Part shown: positions 16,928 to 25,322 of the stretch, in pieces
How positions within the stretch are numbered: position 1 is the stretch's first letter
Layout: every line of letters starts with the position of its first letter
Assembly: GCA_943788145.1 (NCBI GenBank)
Contig: CALSPD010000002.1
Span: 62,001-126,000 of the forward strand
DNA length: 64,000 bases
Source of the DNA: an uncultured Flavobacteriales bacterium
Lineage (GTDB): Bacteria > Bacteroidota > Bacteroidia > Flavobacteriales_G > Salibacteraceae
Direction: 5' to 3'
Made by a program: the position numbers and the translations under genes
The notes under the pieces: model-generated
The model's input: only the letters and a program-made list of their open reading frames with translations
Database searches by the model: none
Told to the model about the DNA's origin: nothing

Positions 16928-19222
16928 ATGAAAATCACTATCGCCTCCATTTTTATCCTTTGCCAAGTCCAAATTTTAGCACAGTCACAAATTGGCCAAT
17001 GGGAAGCCCATGTTCCCATGTCAACATTCACTTGGATCGGAGAAACGAGTTCGCATGTCTATGCAGCAAATCAATACGGTGTACTCAGCTATGATCGTGA
17101 AGAAAAAAGCACCCAAGCCTTAACCAAGGTAAACGCCCTATCCCAAACAGGAATTACTGCCTTTGCTTGTAACGCACGCAAAGAAGTCTGCGTTATCGGA
17201 TATAGCAATGGAAACATGGACATCATTTCAAATGAGAACAACATCATTAATCAACCCGCGATAAAAAATAGTCAAACCATTGGTGACAAAAGCATCAACA
17301 GCATCCTTTTGACTGACACTATAGCTTGGCTATCAACGGGAATCGGAATTGTGCAAATGGATATAAGCACTTACAACATTCTCGAGTTTACGCCAGTTTC
17401 ATACAAGGGCGAGAATCAGCATATAAATAACCTAGTATACTCCTCTGATGCAATCATCATTCAAACCGATGACTACATCTTACGAACAGATCCTAATAAA
17501 CTGTTCGTTGCGCCCCAATATGAAGAACTATCATTTCCAAGATCGATTTCCAACATAACTCAACTTTATAGACTGAATGAAGACATTTTTGCCCTCTTTA
17601 GAACGGATGCGTTTCTTCAAGACACCATATTCAAATTAGATCAAACATCCTTTCAGCCCATCGAATTTCTTGCTGGAGAAGGCATACGATTCATTTCTTA
17701 CGATTCAAATACCATTTTAGCATCACTTGCCACAACTATAAGCGAGTTTAACTCTTCTTATGAGCCTATACGAACCTTATTCACCTATGGACCTACGGGA
17801 CTTAATCCATCACAGGCTTTATACTCAATTTACACTAACAAAATAATCGTAGCCGATGAGGAACATGGTGGAGTATTGGTTGATTTTAATAACCAATTCA
17901 ATGGTGAATTATTTGCTAAATCCTCTCCAAGGCCTTCTTCTAGTTTAATTACAAAACTTGCCGTGGTAAATGAGGATATCTATGCCCTACCAGGAGGAAA
18001 TGAATACACCTACAATAGGCCCAACATACATCATTATAGCGAGAACAATTGGTCTTCAAAAGAACTCGTAACAACATCCTTTCCCAATTTCGTGAACGGT
18101 AACGGACTAATAGAAAATGACGATAAATTATACATCTCTTCAGACCGCGGAGGACTAGCCATCACCGATCTTAACCTTAACCTTGAAACGGTATACACAG
18201 ACGAGAATAGCCCTCTAATGGACCTCCACGAGGACTACAACTACTTTGGACTAACAGGAATGGGAACAGATGATGATAATAATATCTACCTCACCCACAC
18301 AAAGGATCCTTTCCCATTAAAAGTATTTCTCAAAAACGGGAAATGGGTCGAAATACAATTCGAAGAAGAAGAGCTTACCGCCCCAAAAGCGCTCGATCTT
18401 CTTGTCCTTCAAAACGGCTACATCCTACAAATTATTATAGATGTAGGTATACTAGTTTACGACAACAATGGAACGCCAGCTAACTTATCTGATGATAGAC
18501 ACCGCCTCCTCACATCCTCGCCAACCGCAGGATCACTGCCAAGTAGTCAAGTATCCTGTTTTGTTCAAGACAATGATGGTGAGGTTTGGATAGGCACCAG
18601 CGAGGGCATTGGAGTAATCTTTAGCCCTGACAACATCTTTGACTCGAATTTTGAAATTCAAAAGATCGTTGTGAAACAAGACAACTACAATGGCTATTTA
18701 TTTGCTACTGAAACAGTTGAAACCATCGCAGTTGACGGAGCAAATAGAAAATGGGTAGGAACAAACAACTCGGGCCTCTTTCTTATATCAGCAGACGGCC
18801 AGGAGCAATTAATACATTTTACTGTTGACAACAGCCCTCTTTTTGATAATAAGATCTCAGATTTAGCGATATTACCTTCAACAGGAGAGGTCTTTATAGC
18901 CTGTGAAAACGGACTTGCTTCATTCCGATCTACTGCAACAGAATCAGCTGAAAACTTAGAAAATATACAGGTGTTTCCGAATCCAGTGCCATCTGGATAT
19001 AGCGGTCCGGTTGCAATTTCTAACATTACAACTGAGAGTACGATTCGAATCACAGATGCAGCTGGAAACCTCATTTACGAAACCGTCAGTCAAGGTGGTC
19101 AAGCTATTTGGAATGGGAACGACCTAAACGGACAGCGCGCAAAAACAGGAGTCTATTTAATCCATATCGCAACCGTAGATGGCCGGCAGGGAAAAACATC
19201 AAAGCTCCTTTTTAATCGATAA
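16928..19222 (+). CDS. porZ: PorZ-like T9SS surface protein (beta-propeller with sorting domain)
   Basis: 764 residues from the ATG at 16928, which gives a clean signal peptide (MKITIASIFILCQVQILAQS); the longer frame from 16865 is not supported. The mature start IGQWEAHVPM, followed by VYAANQYGVLSYD, is the PorZ N-terminal signature. Two-component-regulator-type propeller repeats follow (IWIGTSEGIGVIF-like blades near 18590 and KWVGTNNSGLFL near 18750). The end is a sorting domain with FPNPVPSGYSGPV. PorZ is part of the surface attachment complex that links T9SS cargo to anionic LPS. recO follows after 2 nt. Confidence 0.72.
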   Translation: MKITIASIFILCQVQILAQSQIGQWEAHVPMSTFTWIGETSSHVYAANQYGVLSYDREEKSTQALTKVNALSQTGITAFACNARKEVCVIGYSNGNMDIISNENNIINQPAIKNSQTIGDKSINSILLTDTIAWLSTGIGIVQMDISTYNILEFTPVSYKGENQHINNLVYSSDAIIIQTDDYILRTDPNKLFVAPQYEELSFPRSISNITQLYRLNEDIFALFRTDAFLQDTIFKLDQTSFQPIEFLAGEGIRFISYDSNTILASLATTISEFNSSYEPIRTLFTYGPTGLNPSQALYSIYTNKIIVADEEHGGVLVDFNNQFNGELFAKSSPRPSSSLITKLAVVNEDIYALPGGNEYTYNRPNIHHYSENNWSSKELVTTSFPNFVNGNGLIENDDKLYISSDRGGLAITDLNLNLETVYTDENSPLMDLHEDYNYFGLTGMGTDDDNNIYLTHTKDPFPLKVFLKNGKWVEIQFEEEELTAPKALDLLVLQNGYILQIIIDVGILVYDNNGTPANLSDDRHRLLTSSPTAGSLPSSQVSCFVQDNDGEVWIGTSEGIGVIFSPDNIFDSNFEIQKIVVKQDNYNGYLFATETVETIAVDGANRKWVGTNNSGLFLISADGQEQLIHFTVDNSPLFDNKISDLAILPSTGEVFIACENGLASFRSTATESAENLENIQVFPNPVPSGYSGPVAISNITTESTIRITDAAGNLIYETVSQGGQAIWNGNDLNGQRAKTGVYLIHIATVDGRQGKTSKLLFNR

Positions 19223-19224
19223 CA

Positions 19225-19818
19225 ATGACGCGTGGTTTAATCCTCCGGAATATCCCATATTCTGACAGTTCGCGAATTATTAGATGTTTCACATCTGAGT
19301 CCGGAATAAAGGCCTACTTCATTAGACTCTCAAAAAACAAAAAACAAACTGGACATCTACAGGTAGGATGTTTCATAGAATTTCAGACAAAAGGAACCAG
19401 TAATGGCATAACGTCTATAACCGAAAGCCGTCCAGACTCTGCAATCAATCAGTGTGAATTGCATCCGAGTCTAATAGGAGTTTGGCTCTTTACGATCGAA
19501 TTACTCAATAAATCATTGCCAGAAGACTTTCATGTACCTGGCTTAAGTCAAGCAATAGACACATACTACACGCATTTAAGCCATCAATCCATATCTGCAG
19601 AACCGCTCATCCCTCTTATACTGATAAGCTCTAAGCTTGGTGTTCACGACCCCTTAACTTGCGAGGTGGAAGAGAAAAGCACCCTTGCCGAATCCCTCTA
19701 TCTTCTGAACATTCAAACGACCCCCTCATCGGTCACAAACATTAAATTTTTACCCACCCTCCACGAGTTCCAGCTTCACTTCAATATCAAGCGTATAGAA
19801 TCCCTCTATCTTCTCTAA
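19225..19818 (+). CDS. recO: DNA repair protein RecO (short form)
   Basis: 197 residues. The N-terminal OB fold is recognisable (GLILRNIPYSDSSRIIRCFT, SESGIKAYFIR, QVGCFIEFQ). The C-terminal segment LHEFQLHFNIKRIESLYLL matches the end of Bacteroidota RecO. Typical RecO is about 240 residues; the segment around residues 140-175, where a zinc finger often lies, is shortened and no Cys cluster is present. RecO helps RecR load RecA onto SSB-coated DNA. It is probably translated from the porZ transcript. Confidence 0.8.
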   Translation: MTRGLILRNIPYSDSSRIIRCFTSESGIKAYFIRLSKNKKQTGHLQVGCFIEFQTKGTSNGITSITESRPDSAINQCELHPSLIGVWLFTIELLNKSLPEDFHVPGLSQAIDTYYTHLSHQSISAEPLIPLILISSKLGVHDPLTCEVEEKSTLAESLYLLNIQTTPSSVTNIKFLPTLHEFQLHFNIKRIESLYLL

Positions 19819-19844
19819 GCTCATAAATCGTGTAACTTAGCGAT

Positions 19845-20513
19845 ATGTCAGCTCGATATAAATTCATTCTATCGATATCACTATGCATCAACCTTTATGG
19901 ATGCTCAAGTGATGACAAAAGCCGCTTGCCGGATGCATTCAGTAGTAACATAAAATCGCGGACAAATAAGGAGCTATCAACGCCTTTTACAACCAAAGCA
20001 AAAAAACCAAAGCAAAAACAAGCACTAAAATCACCTTTTTCCAAAAAGGTCACAAAAGCCATCGAGCGAAGCGACCTCAGGGATCATTTTACAAAGCCTT
20101 CAAGCACAAAGCCAATCTCAACGCTTTCCGATGCATTTCTCAGAACAAGCGAAAAAAAAGAAAGAGCCGCCCTTCAAGATCATTTCACAACCAATAAAAA
20201 ACAAGGTGTACGAGCAAATTTGGATGATCACTTCGCCTCAAATAAAAAAAACATCGTGCATAAAGAATCGGACCTACACAGCAAGGGCGCACAACGAAAA
20301 CTTTTCCGCAAAAACTTTCAAGGTGAGCGATTTCGATTGTTTAACAAAGACCCCAATTCATCCCGTGGAAAAAGAAAGGCCTTTCGAAATAAATCAAGAA
20401 AAAAAGACCCTTTTAGCCGCAATAAAAGAAAGCTTGATACGCCCCAAGGGCCTAAAGGCGAGGGCGACTTGTTCCCCAACGGGGTAATGCCGAAAATGGA
20501 TGACCCCAGATAA
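19845..20513 (+). CDS. Basic lipoprotein with seven 16-17-residue repeats
   Basis: 222 residues, family not recognised. A lipoprotein signal ends at Cys20 (CINLYGCSS). The mature chain is strongly basic and low in hydrophobic residues. A motif L-x-x-x-F-x-x recurs at Leu28 (LPDAFSS), 44 (LSTPFTT), 61 (LKSPFSK), 78 (LRDHFTK), 94 (LSDAFLR), 110 (LQDHFTT) and 126 (LDDHFAS), a period of 16-17 residues. A Lys/Arg-rich tail follows from ~150, with KDPFSR echoing the motif. Regular spacing of one Leu and one Phe suggests short linear binding elements along a disordered chain, perhaps contacting peptidoglycan or an envelope complex. A bidirectional terminator follows. Confidence 0.7.
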   Translation: MSARYKFILSISLCINLYGCSSDDKSRLPDAFSSNIKSRTNKELSTPFTTKAKKPKQKQALKSPFSKKVTKAIERSDLRDHFTKPSSTKPISTLSDAFLRTSEKKERAALQDHFTTNKKQGVRANLDDHFASNKKNIVHKESDLHSKGAQRKLFRKNFQGERFRLFNKDPNSSRGKRKAFRNKSRKKDPFSRNKRKLDTPQGPKGEGDLFPNGVMPKMDDPR

Positions 20514-20541
20514 TCCCAGTTAAAACAAATCACGCAATGGC

Positions 20542-20586
20542 AAAAAAAAGAGTCTGAACATTCAATCGAATGCAGACTCTCTTTTT
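20542..20586. terminator. Bidirectional terminator, displaced native terminator of tRNA-Asn
   Basis: AGAGTCTG pairs with CAGACTCT, and an inner ATTC pairs with GAAT. An A run lies on the left and a T run on the right, so it can act in both directions. It ends the lipoprotein gene. It directly abuts the displaced tRNA-Asn 3' fragment, so it was presumably the original terminator of that tRNA before element insertion. Confidence 0.8.
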
Positions 20587-20633
20587 AGCTCCTCCTCTTG
20601 GGCTCGAACCAAGGACCCTCTGATTAACAGTCA
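20587..20633 (-). repeat. Left attachment site: displaced 3' fragment of tRNA-Asn
   Basis: 47 bp identical to 25323-25369. It covers the acceptor 3' strand, T arm, variable loop and anticodon loop, but the 5' half of the tRNA is missing, so it is not a working tRNA. Confidence 0.9.
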
Positions 20634-20670
20634 TGAGTTCAACCCACACAAGTTACTGTATACCAGGACA

Positions 20671-20710
20671 TTAAACATCTAATAAATGTTTAACTGTCTA
20701 AGAACTGTCT
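20671..20710. promoter_or_regulatory. Inverted repeat and twin AACTGTCT sites before the integrase gene
   Basis: A perfect 8-bp inverted repeat (TTAAACAT, 7-nt loop, ATGTTTAA) spans 20671-20693. It is followed by AACTGTCT at 20692-20699 and again at 20703-20710, 11 bp apart, directly before the GTG start. The octamer resembles the end of the att core (AACAGTCA). Candidate operator or recombinase-binding sites; inferred only. Confidence 0.4.
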
Positions 20711-21740
20711 GTGAGAAATCTAAGTTACCCCAAGGTTGGTCAAACCAAAGACCTTAAAGTCTTCATCTCGTTTCATCTGAATAATCAGAAAATAAGGTTG
20801 TATAGCGGCAAGAGAATTAACAGCTCGTTACATCCGAATAACCACCCAGCTGAACATCGTCTGTCAATGGCTAATTTATTAGCTGCGGAAGTTTATAGTC
20901 ACATCACCAAAGGGGGTGTTCTAAAGTCACATCGAAGAGAAACAATCCAATCAGGTCGATTATCTGACCTAGAGTACCTGAAGCTTGCTTTAGAGAGTAA
21001 GCTGAATAGCAACTACTCGGTCAAATACAAAACAACCCTTCGTTACACTTACAGGGATATTGTCGATGCCTCCAATGGCAATAAACTATGCGCTGATGGG
21101 CTAAGTGCTATGCTCAACAGATACACCAATGCTACAAGCTATAACACCTTTAGGAGACATGTAAACGCCCTAATAAACGAGGCTGTGAACCTGGGTATGG
21201 ATGAGAGGGACCTATTGAAGAATAAGAGTAAAAAGGCAAAGGCTAAGCTCCATAAACCCTTCAGAGACATCGGCCTCATTCTAGATGAGATAAAAGCCTT
21301 TAACAGTAACCTCTACCTGTGTTGTCTTCTGACATACGGATGCCTCCTCAGGCCACATCGAGAAATAAGGGAGTTATGTTGGGGTGACTTCTCCAACGAC
21401 CTGAGTCAAATACACCTATCAGGGCATCGGAATAAATCAGGACGAAACAGGATAGTTCCTGTCCCAAAGTACATCCGAGAAAACCTGCATGCTGGAGACC
21501 TAAACTGTAATGTGTTCAGTGGTAATCAGAAGGCATACAACCAGGACTACTTTAAGTGCCTTTGGAGGCGATTTAAGAGCCAATCTAAGCTGATTGACAC
21601 CAATCAGACTCTATACTCTTTTAGACACTCAGGGGCGATAGAAATCTACATGCGTACAGGCTCATTCAAGCCTGACATTTTCAAACCCGATGAAAAGGTT
21701 TGAATCGGTTTACAAGAAAATACCCCCACCCCCTCTTTAG
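20711..21740 (+). pseudogene. Tyrosine recombinase/integrase, C-terminus frameshifted
   Basis: The in-frame product from GTG 20711 is 330 residues, ending at 21703. The core-binding domain lies at about 80-175. Catalytic-domain motifs: Arg214 in LLRPHREIREL, Lys242 in NKSGRNRIVPV, and Arg305 in YSFRHSGAIEIY, where Tyr stands at the usual first His of HxxR. After YMRTGS (316-318) the normal GHSS box and nucleophilic Tyr are missing. The +1 frame from 21660 reads AHSSLTF... with a later Tyr (codon 21711) and stays open to 21740, so the C-terminal box survives out of frame. A small deletion between the two is the simplest explanation. Belongs to the Bacteroidota phage-integrase-like group. Confidence 0.75.
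21718..21734 (+). repeat. 17-bp direct repeat, left copy
   Basis: AAATACCCCCACCCCCT, identical to 22143-22159. It lies in the out-of-frame integrase tail; the two copies bracket the DUF6150-like gene. Confidence 0.75.
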
Positions 21741-21814
21741 GTAGGTTTACTTCTAAATCGAAGAGTTTATTTGAGGATTTGTTAAGTTTGGTATTATAAT
21801 AAAACACTCCCTTG

Positions 21815-22144
21815 ATGAAATACCTCTTAATCATACTATTCCTAATACCTCTAACCTCCTATTCTCAAAAGGTATTCTCAGTTGAGTATTCAAATCAATC
21901 TGATGTAAAGGTGTTTGTAGTTGAATATGAAAATCAATGTGATTTAAAGGTATTCAAAGTAGAATACCCAAATCAATCTGATGGGAATAATGGGTTGTGG
22001 TATTTTGTAGATTATCCGAACCAATCCGATAAGAAGATATACTTTGTTGAATATTCTAATCAAAGTGATTTGAAAATATTCTTTGTGAAGTATAAAAATC
22101 AATCAGGTTGGAGAGATAAATCAAAACAACATTTGATGTATTAA
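21815..22144 (+). CDS. DUF6150-like secreted repeat protein
   Basis: 109 residues from the ATG at 21815; the frame also has a TTG directly before it. The signal peptide is about 18 residues (ends TSYSQ). The rest is six tandem ~13-residue units of the form K-(V/I)-(F/Y)-x-V-(E/D/K)-Y-x-N-Q-S-D, one per unit, with a GNNG insertion after the third. Each unit is predicted to be one beta hairpin arm, giving a small solenoid or sheet. The pattern resembles DUF6150, a small secreted Bacteroidota family of unknown function; that assignment is from memory of the family pattern. It is cargo of the tRNA-Asn element and is flanked by 17-bp direct repeats. Confidence 0.75.
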   Translation: MKYLLIILFLIPLTSYSQKVFSVEYSNQSDVKVFVVEYENQCDLKVFKVEYPNQSDGNNGLWYFVDYPNQSDKKIYFVEYSNQSDLKIFFVKYKNQSGWRDKSKQHLMY

Positions 22145-22159
22145 ATACCCCCACCCCCT
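22143..22159 (+). repeat. 17-bp direct repeat, right copy
   Basis: Second copy of AAATACCCCCACCCCCT, overlapping the stop of the DUF6150-like gene. It continues into CCCCTAAGGGG, a short palindrome. Confidence 0.75.
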
Positions 22160-22358
22160 AAGGGGCTTAGAGGTAGCTGAATTAACCGAGGAGGATATGC
22201 CTAAGGTTTAGGTAAACTCATTTTCACCTAATACGCATCTTTTTCACCTTTTTTGATCGTTTTATTTTTTTTGACTTTCAGGTTTAGTCTGTTAATTTTT
22301 TCTTTATTATTGGGACCGAAAACTTTAAAATATTTTATTACAAAAAAATTAAAAACCT

Positions 22359-23955
22359 ATGAGAGTCAATGTTCCATGCTCCATCAAACTGAGTTTGTAC
22401 GCTCAGTTCAAGCTCATTCTAGTGATAATTAGTTTCGGCGCCATTAATCCAGCTTTTTCGCAACAAGTTGTATTTGATTATGATGGGAACACTTACACAA
22501 TAGGAGATTATGGTGATCAGTCTTGGACACTTCAAAATTATAGATGTACAAGTTATGCTGATGGTACACCGATACCCGAGTTTAATGGCACACAAAGTGA
22601 ATGGGCAGCCTTAACCACAGGAGCTTATACTCACGTAAACAACGATTCTACAAATGATGAAATATATGGACTACTCTATAATGGCTATGCCGTGAAGGGA
22701 GTTCATGATAATGATGCATCTACGCCTAATAAAGTTTTTGCTCCTGAAGGTTATCAAATACCAAGCGCTGAACAATATGTTTCTTTGGGTGCATGGCTAG
22801 CAGATAATGGCTTCAATTTTACAAGCAGTGTAAATGCTTACACCTCTGCAGCTGCACTAGCGGCTGGTGAGTGGGAATCAAGCAATGCTCCTGGAAGCCC
22901 AGGTAAGTCTTTGGACACTAATGGCATGGCGTTAAACACTAGCGGGTTTGGTTGGTATGCCACAGGCTGGAGGGATAACATTGGGTTTGAATTGATGGGT
23001 AAATATGGTCCCCATTGGACTCGAACTGCAGCTGATTGGGATGCTTCGGAGGATTGGAGTTATACTGTTGGTATTAATTGGGAGAATGCTAGAGTATTCC
23101 TGAACGGGTGGACTAACAATGTTGGTTTTCCAGTGCGACTTGTGCAGGATAAAATTTGCGAAGAATATAATAATGGAAGCGTATTTAATGAATCAGTTAG
23201 ATATGCAAGTGCCATCGATTGCTGGACAAATATTGACGCAGATGGAGACGGCAGGTCTTGGGGCGCTGGACGAGGACAAGCTGGAACTTTTGGAACTGAT
23301 GTGTCATTTGTTTCCTCTTCATATTGGGTCATTTCACAAACCAGTGGGACAGTTCTCTATCCAGATAATTGGCTTATCAGTCCTGCAATAGATTTAAGCT
23401 CTTATTTGCCTTCTGATAGTTTGACACTTGAATACAATGTAACAGGAAGAACCAAGGATTATTCGCAAGAGCATTACTACGGTCTACCTGGCTCAGGGTG
23501 ATGCTATTTCAGACTTTGAAGAAGCTGGTGCGTTGTTTGCTGAAACGCTCCCTGAGGTTGGTCCTGGAACCGGTTCGGAATTTAAAACCGTAAAGTTAGA
23601 CGCTTCGGGTTTTGCTGGATTATCCGATGTGCACATTGCATTTAGACATCATGAATCTTTTGACCAACATGAAATTCATATAAATGGAATATCTCTTGAA
23701 TCTAAGTATCCACTCAATTCACCTGAGATTATTTCTAGGAATACACTTATATTTCCCAATCCGAGTAATGGAGTTTTTCATCTATCTGACTTCGAGAAAG
23801 GAACATACAATCTGCGTAATGTTAGCGGAAAATTAGTTGGTAGAGGCTCGACAGAAGCCTTACTTGATTTCTCGAAACTATCAACTGGTGTCTATTTTCT
23901 TGAACTTAATGGCAACGATGGCTCAAATCAACATCACAAAATCATTCTCAATTAA
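22359..23955 (+). pseudogene. T9SS-sorted protein with FISUMP and choice-of-anchor-J domains, frameshifted
   Basis: Frame one (22359-23501) starts with a signal peptide (ends NPAFSQ). A Fibrobacter succinogenes major paralogous domain follows at about 38-270 (SWTLQNYRCTSYADGTPIPE, PEGYQIPSAEQYVSLGAWL, GFPVRLVQD). Next begins a cleaved-adhesin/choice-of-anchor-J domain (DNWLISPAIDLS). Near 23481 one extra G in TACGGTCTAC breaks the frame. Removing it restores HYYVYLAQGDAISDFEE and joins the second frame (through 23955). That second frame completes the anchor-J domain (HIAFRHHESFDQHEIHINGI) and ends in a sorting domain (FPNPSNGVFHL, GVYFLELNG). Either a true inactivating frameshift or an assembly error. 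Confidence 0.75.
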
Positions 23956-24215
23956 AGAGTATCAAAACTTAAGTGATGACATGGTTCTTTAAGTACTGCC
24001 AAGCATTGAATCAACAATCTAAAACACCTCAATTCTCACCCTAAACCAACAAAAACCTGAACCTTAAAACCTAAACCCTCAAATCACCTCAGTGGTGGGT
24101 TGTTCTAAATCAGTTTTTTTGTTTTGCAGTGTGCTGTTGAGGGTTAGTATGACCTGAATTTTGGGGGCGTATAGATTTACTGAGAATAGTATATTTGTTC
24201 GGGAGATTAATAAAA

Positions 24216-25226
24216 TTACTGATTCCCCCAGAACTTACCAGTAAGATTTAGCAACCGCCAGAGTAAGTCTATCGAAAATCCTTTCACCGAAACGTCTACG
24301 GTTGAGTTTGTAACAAAACTCATTTAGATAGTTTTGCAAGTACTTCCCTTTTATCTTGTGGAATATACCCAGTAAAGTGCGTTTAGCGTTGCTTATAGCA
24401 ATATGTACCCATTGCAATGTTGTTTTGGTAGTGTTTGCATCCGATTTCTGTGTAATGTGCATCTCCACGTGCTTTGCAATGTCTACATAACTGGTGCTTT
24501 TATCTGAGAAGACGATGTTTTTCTGATTAAAGTTCTCTTTCACCAACTCAGTGAGAGTATCTGAGTTGTGGTCTTCAATAACCTTCATTTTGAAGTACCG
24601 GCACTGTCTCGAACGTACACCAGTTTCTATGTCTTCCAACGGGGTAGACTCTGCCATTACGGCCACCTGAGCCTGTCGTTGACTTCCCCTTCCTCGCTTG
24701 ATCTTCACATGTTTTGAAGTGGCCTTTTCAAAGTAACCTTCATCAAATTCCACTGCACCATCCAACTGGTAGAGGGCATCGCGCTTTCCCATCGCATGGC
24801 GAATTTTATGCATCAGACGCCATACTGTATCGTATTTTGGATGATCTAACTGACGTTGTAATTCCGATGCTGAGATACTCTTTTTACTGAAGGTCATAAA
24901 GGCCATGGCTAGATACCAGGTGCGCACGCTGACTTTCGAGCCTTCCATAATACTACCACTTTTCAATGTGGTGCGGAAGCCACATTCAATGCACTGCCAT
25001 TGCCATTTGGCCCGAAGCCAATAATGGCGCTCACTCGAGCAGTGTTTACACTTAACACCTTCGGTTTCGCGCTGAGCACGAAAATGTTCTTTACAGCTTG
25101 TTTCTGTGGGAAATTGTTTGGTGAATTCTAAGATGTTCATCGGGCTTTCGTTTATTTAGAAGCACGAATCAACCATATCAGAATGTAATCTATTTACGTT
25201 GTGGTAATTTGCGGGGGAATCAGTAA
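24216..25226 (-). mobile_element. IS1595-type insertion sequence
   Basis: About 1.01 kb with one transposase gene. The ends are inverted repeats beginning TTACTGATTCCCCC on both sides; identity continues imperfectly (four mismatches in the first 26 bases). The transposase stop lies inside the left repeat. An 8-bp target duplication is expected for this family, but the flanks match only 6 of 8 in either register I tried, so the exact outer boundaries are uncertain by a few bases. Confidence 0.75.
24235..25140 (-). CDS. IS1595 family transposase (ISXO2-like DDE)
   Basis: 301 residues, full length. An N-terminal zinc ribbon has CKHC (residues 32-35) and CIEC (50-53). The ISXO2-like catalytic domain starts with LDGAVEFDEGYFEKAT, supplying the first acidic residues; FSDKSTSYVDIAKHVEMHIT carries the second, and AISNAKRTLLGIFHKIKGKY matches the motif before the last acidic/Asn position. 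No frameshift is seen, so it may be active. It lies in the tRNA-Asn element next to the frameshifted cargo gene. Confidence 0.88.
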   Translation of the reverse strand: MNILEFTKQFPTETSCKEHFRAQRETEGVKCKHCSSERHYWLRAKWQWQCIECGFRTTLKSGSIMEGSKVSVRTWYLAMAFMTFSKKSISASELQRQLDHPKYDTVWRLMHKIRHAMGKRDALYQLDGAVEFDEGYFEKATSKHVKIKRGRGSQRQAQVAVMAESTPLEDIETGVRSRQCRYFKMKVIEDHNSDTLTELVKENFNQKNIVFSDKSTSYVDIAKHVEMHITQKSDANTTKTTLQWVHIAISNAKRTLLGIFHKIKGKYLQNYLNEFCYKLNRRRFGERIFDRLTLAVAKSYW

Positions 25227-25292
25227 AAACAATCATGAAACCGAGTCGTGCCAAGACTTTCAACAAAATAAAGACGACCTCTGACTGTTAAC

Positions 25293-25320
25293 AAAAAAGC
25301 CCTGCATCTCTGCAAGGCTT
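25293..25320 (-). terminator. Terminator of intact tRNA-Asn, supplied by the element
   Basis: On the minus strand AAGCCTTGCA and TGCAGGGCTT form a 10-bp stem with a GAGA tetraloop, then six T. It starts 5 nt after the tRNA 3' end and lies on the element side of the att repeat. Confidence 0.85.
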
Positions 25321-25322
25321 AA

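Noticed and set aside
23060..23391. Open frames on other frames and strand within the frameshifted cargo gene
   Set aside because: The FISUMP and anchor-J reading explains this stretch; the others have no family resemblance.
24020..24085. Telomere-like run with CCTAAACCCT
   Set aside because: Imperfect A/C-rich low-complexity sequence without regular period; no function can be supported.
24216..25226. Target site duplication of the IS
   Set aside because: Flanking octamers match only 6 of 8 in either register tried, so no duplication is claimed.
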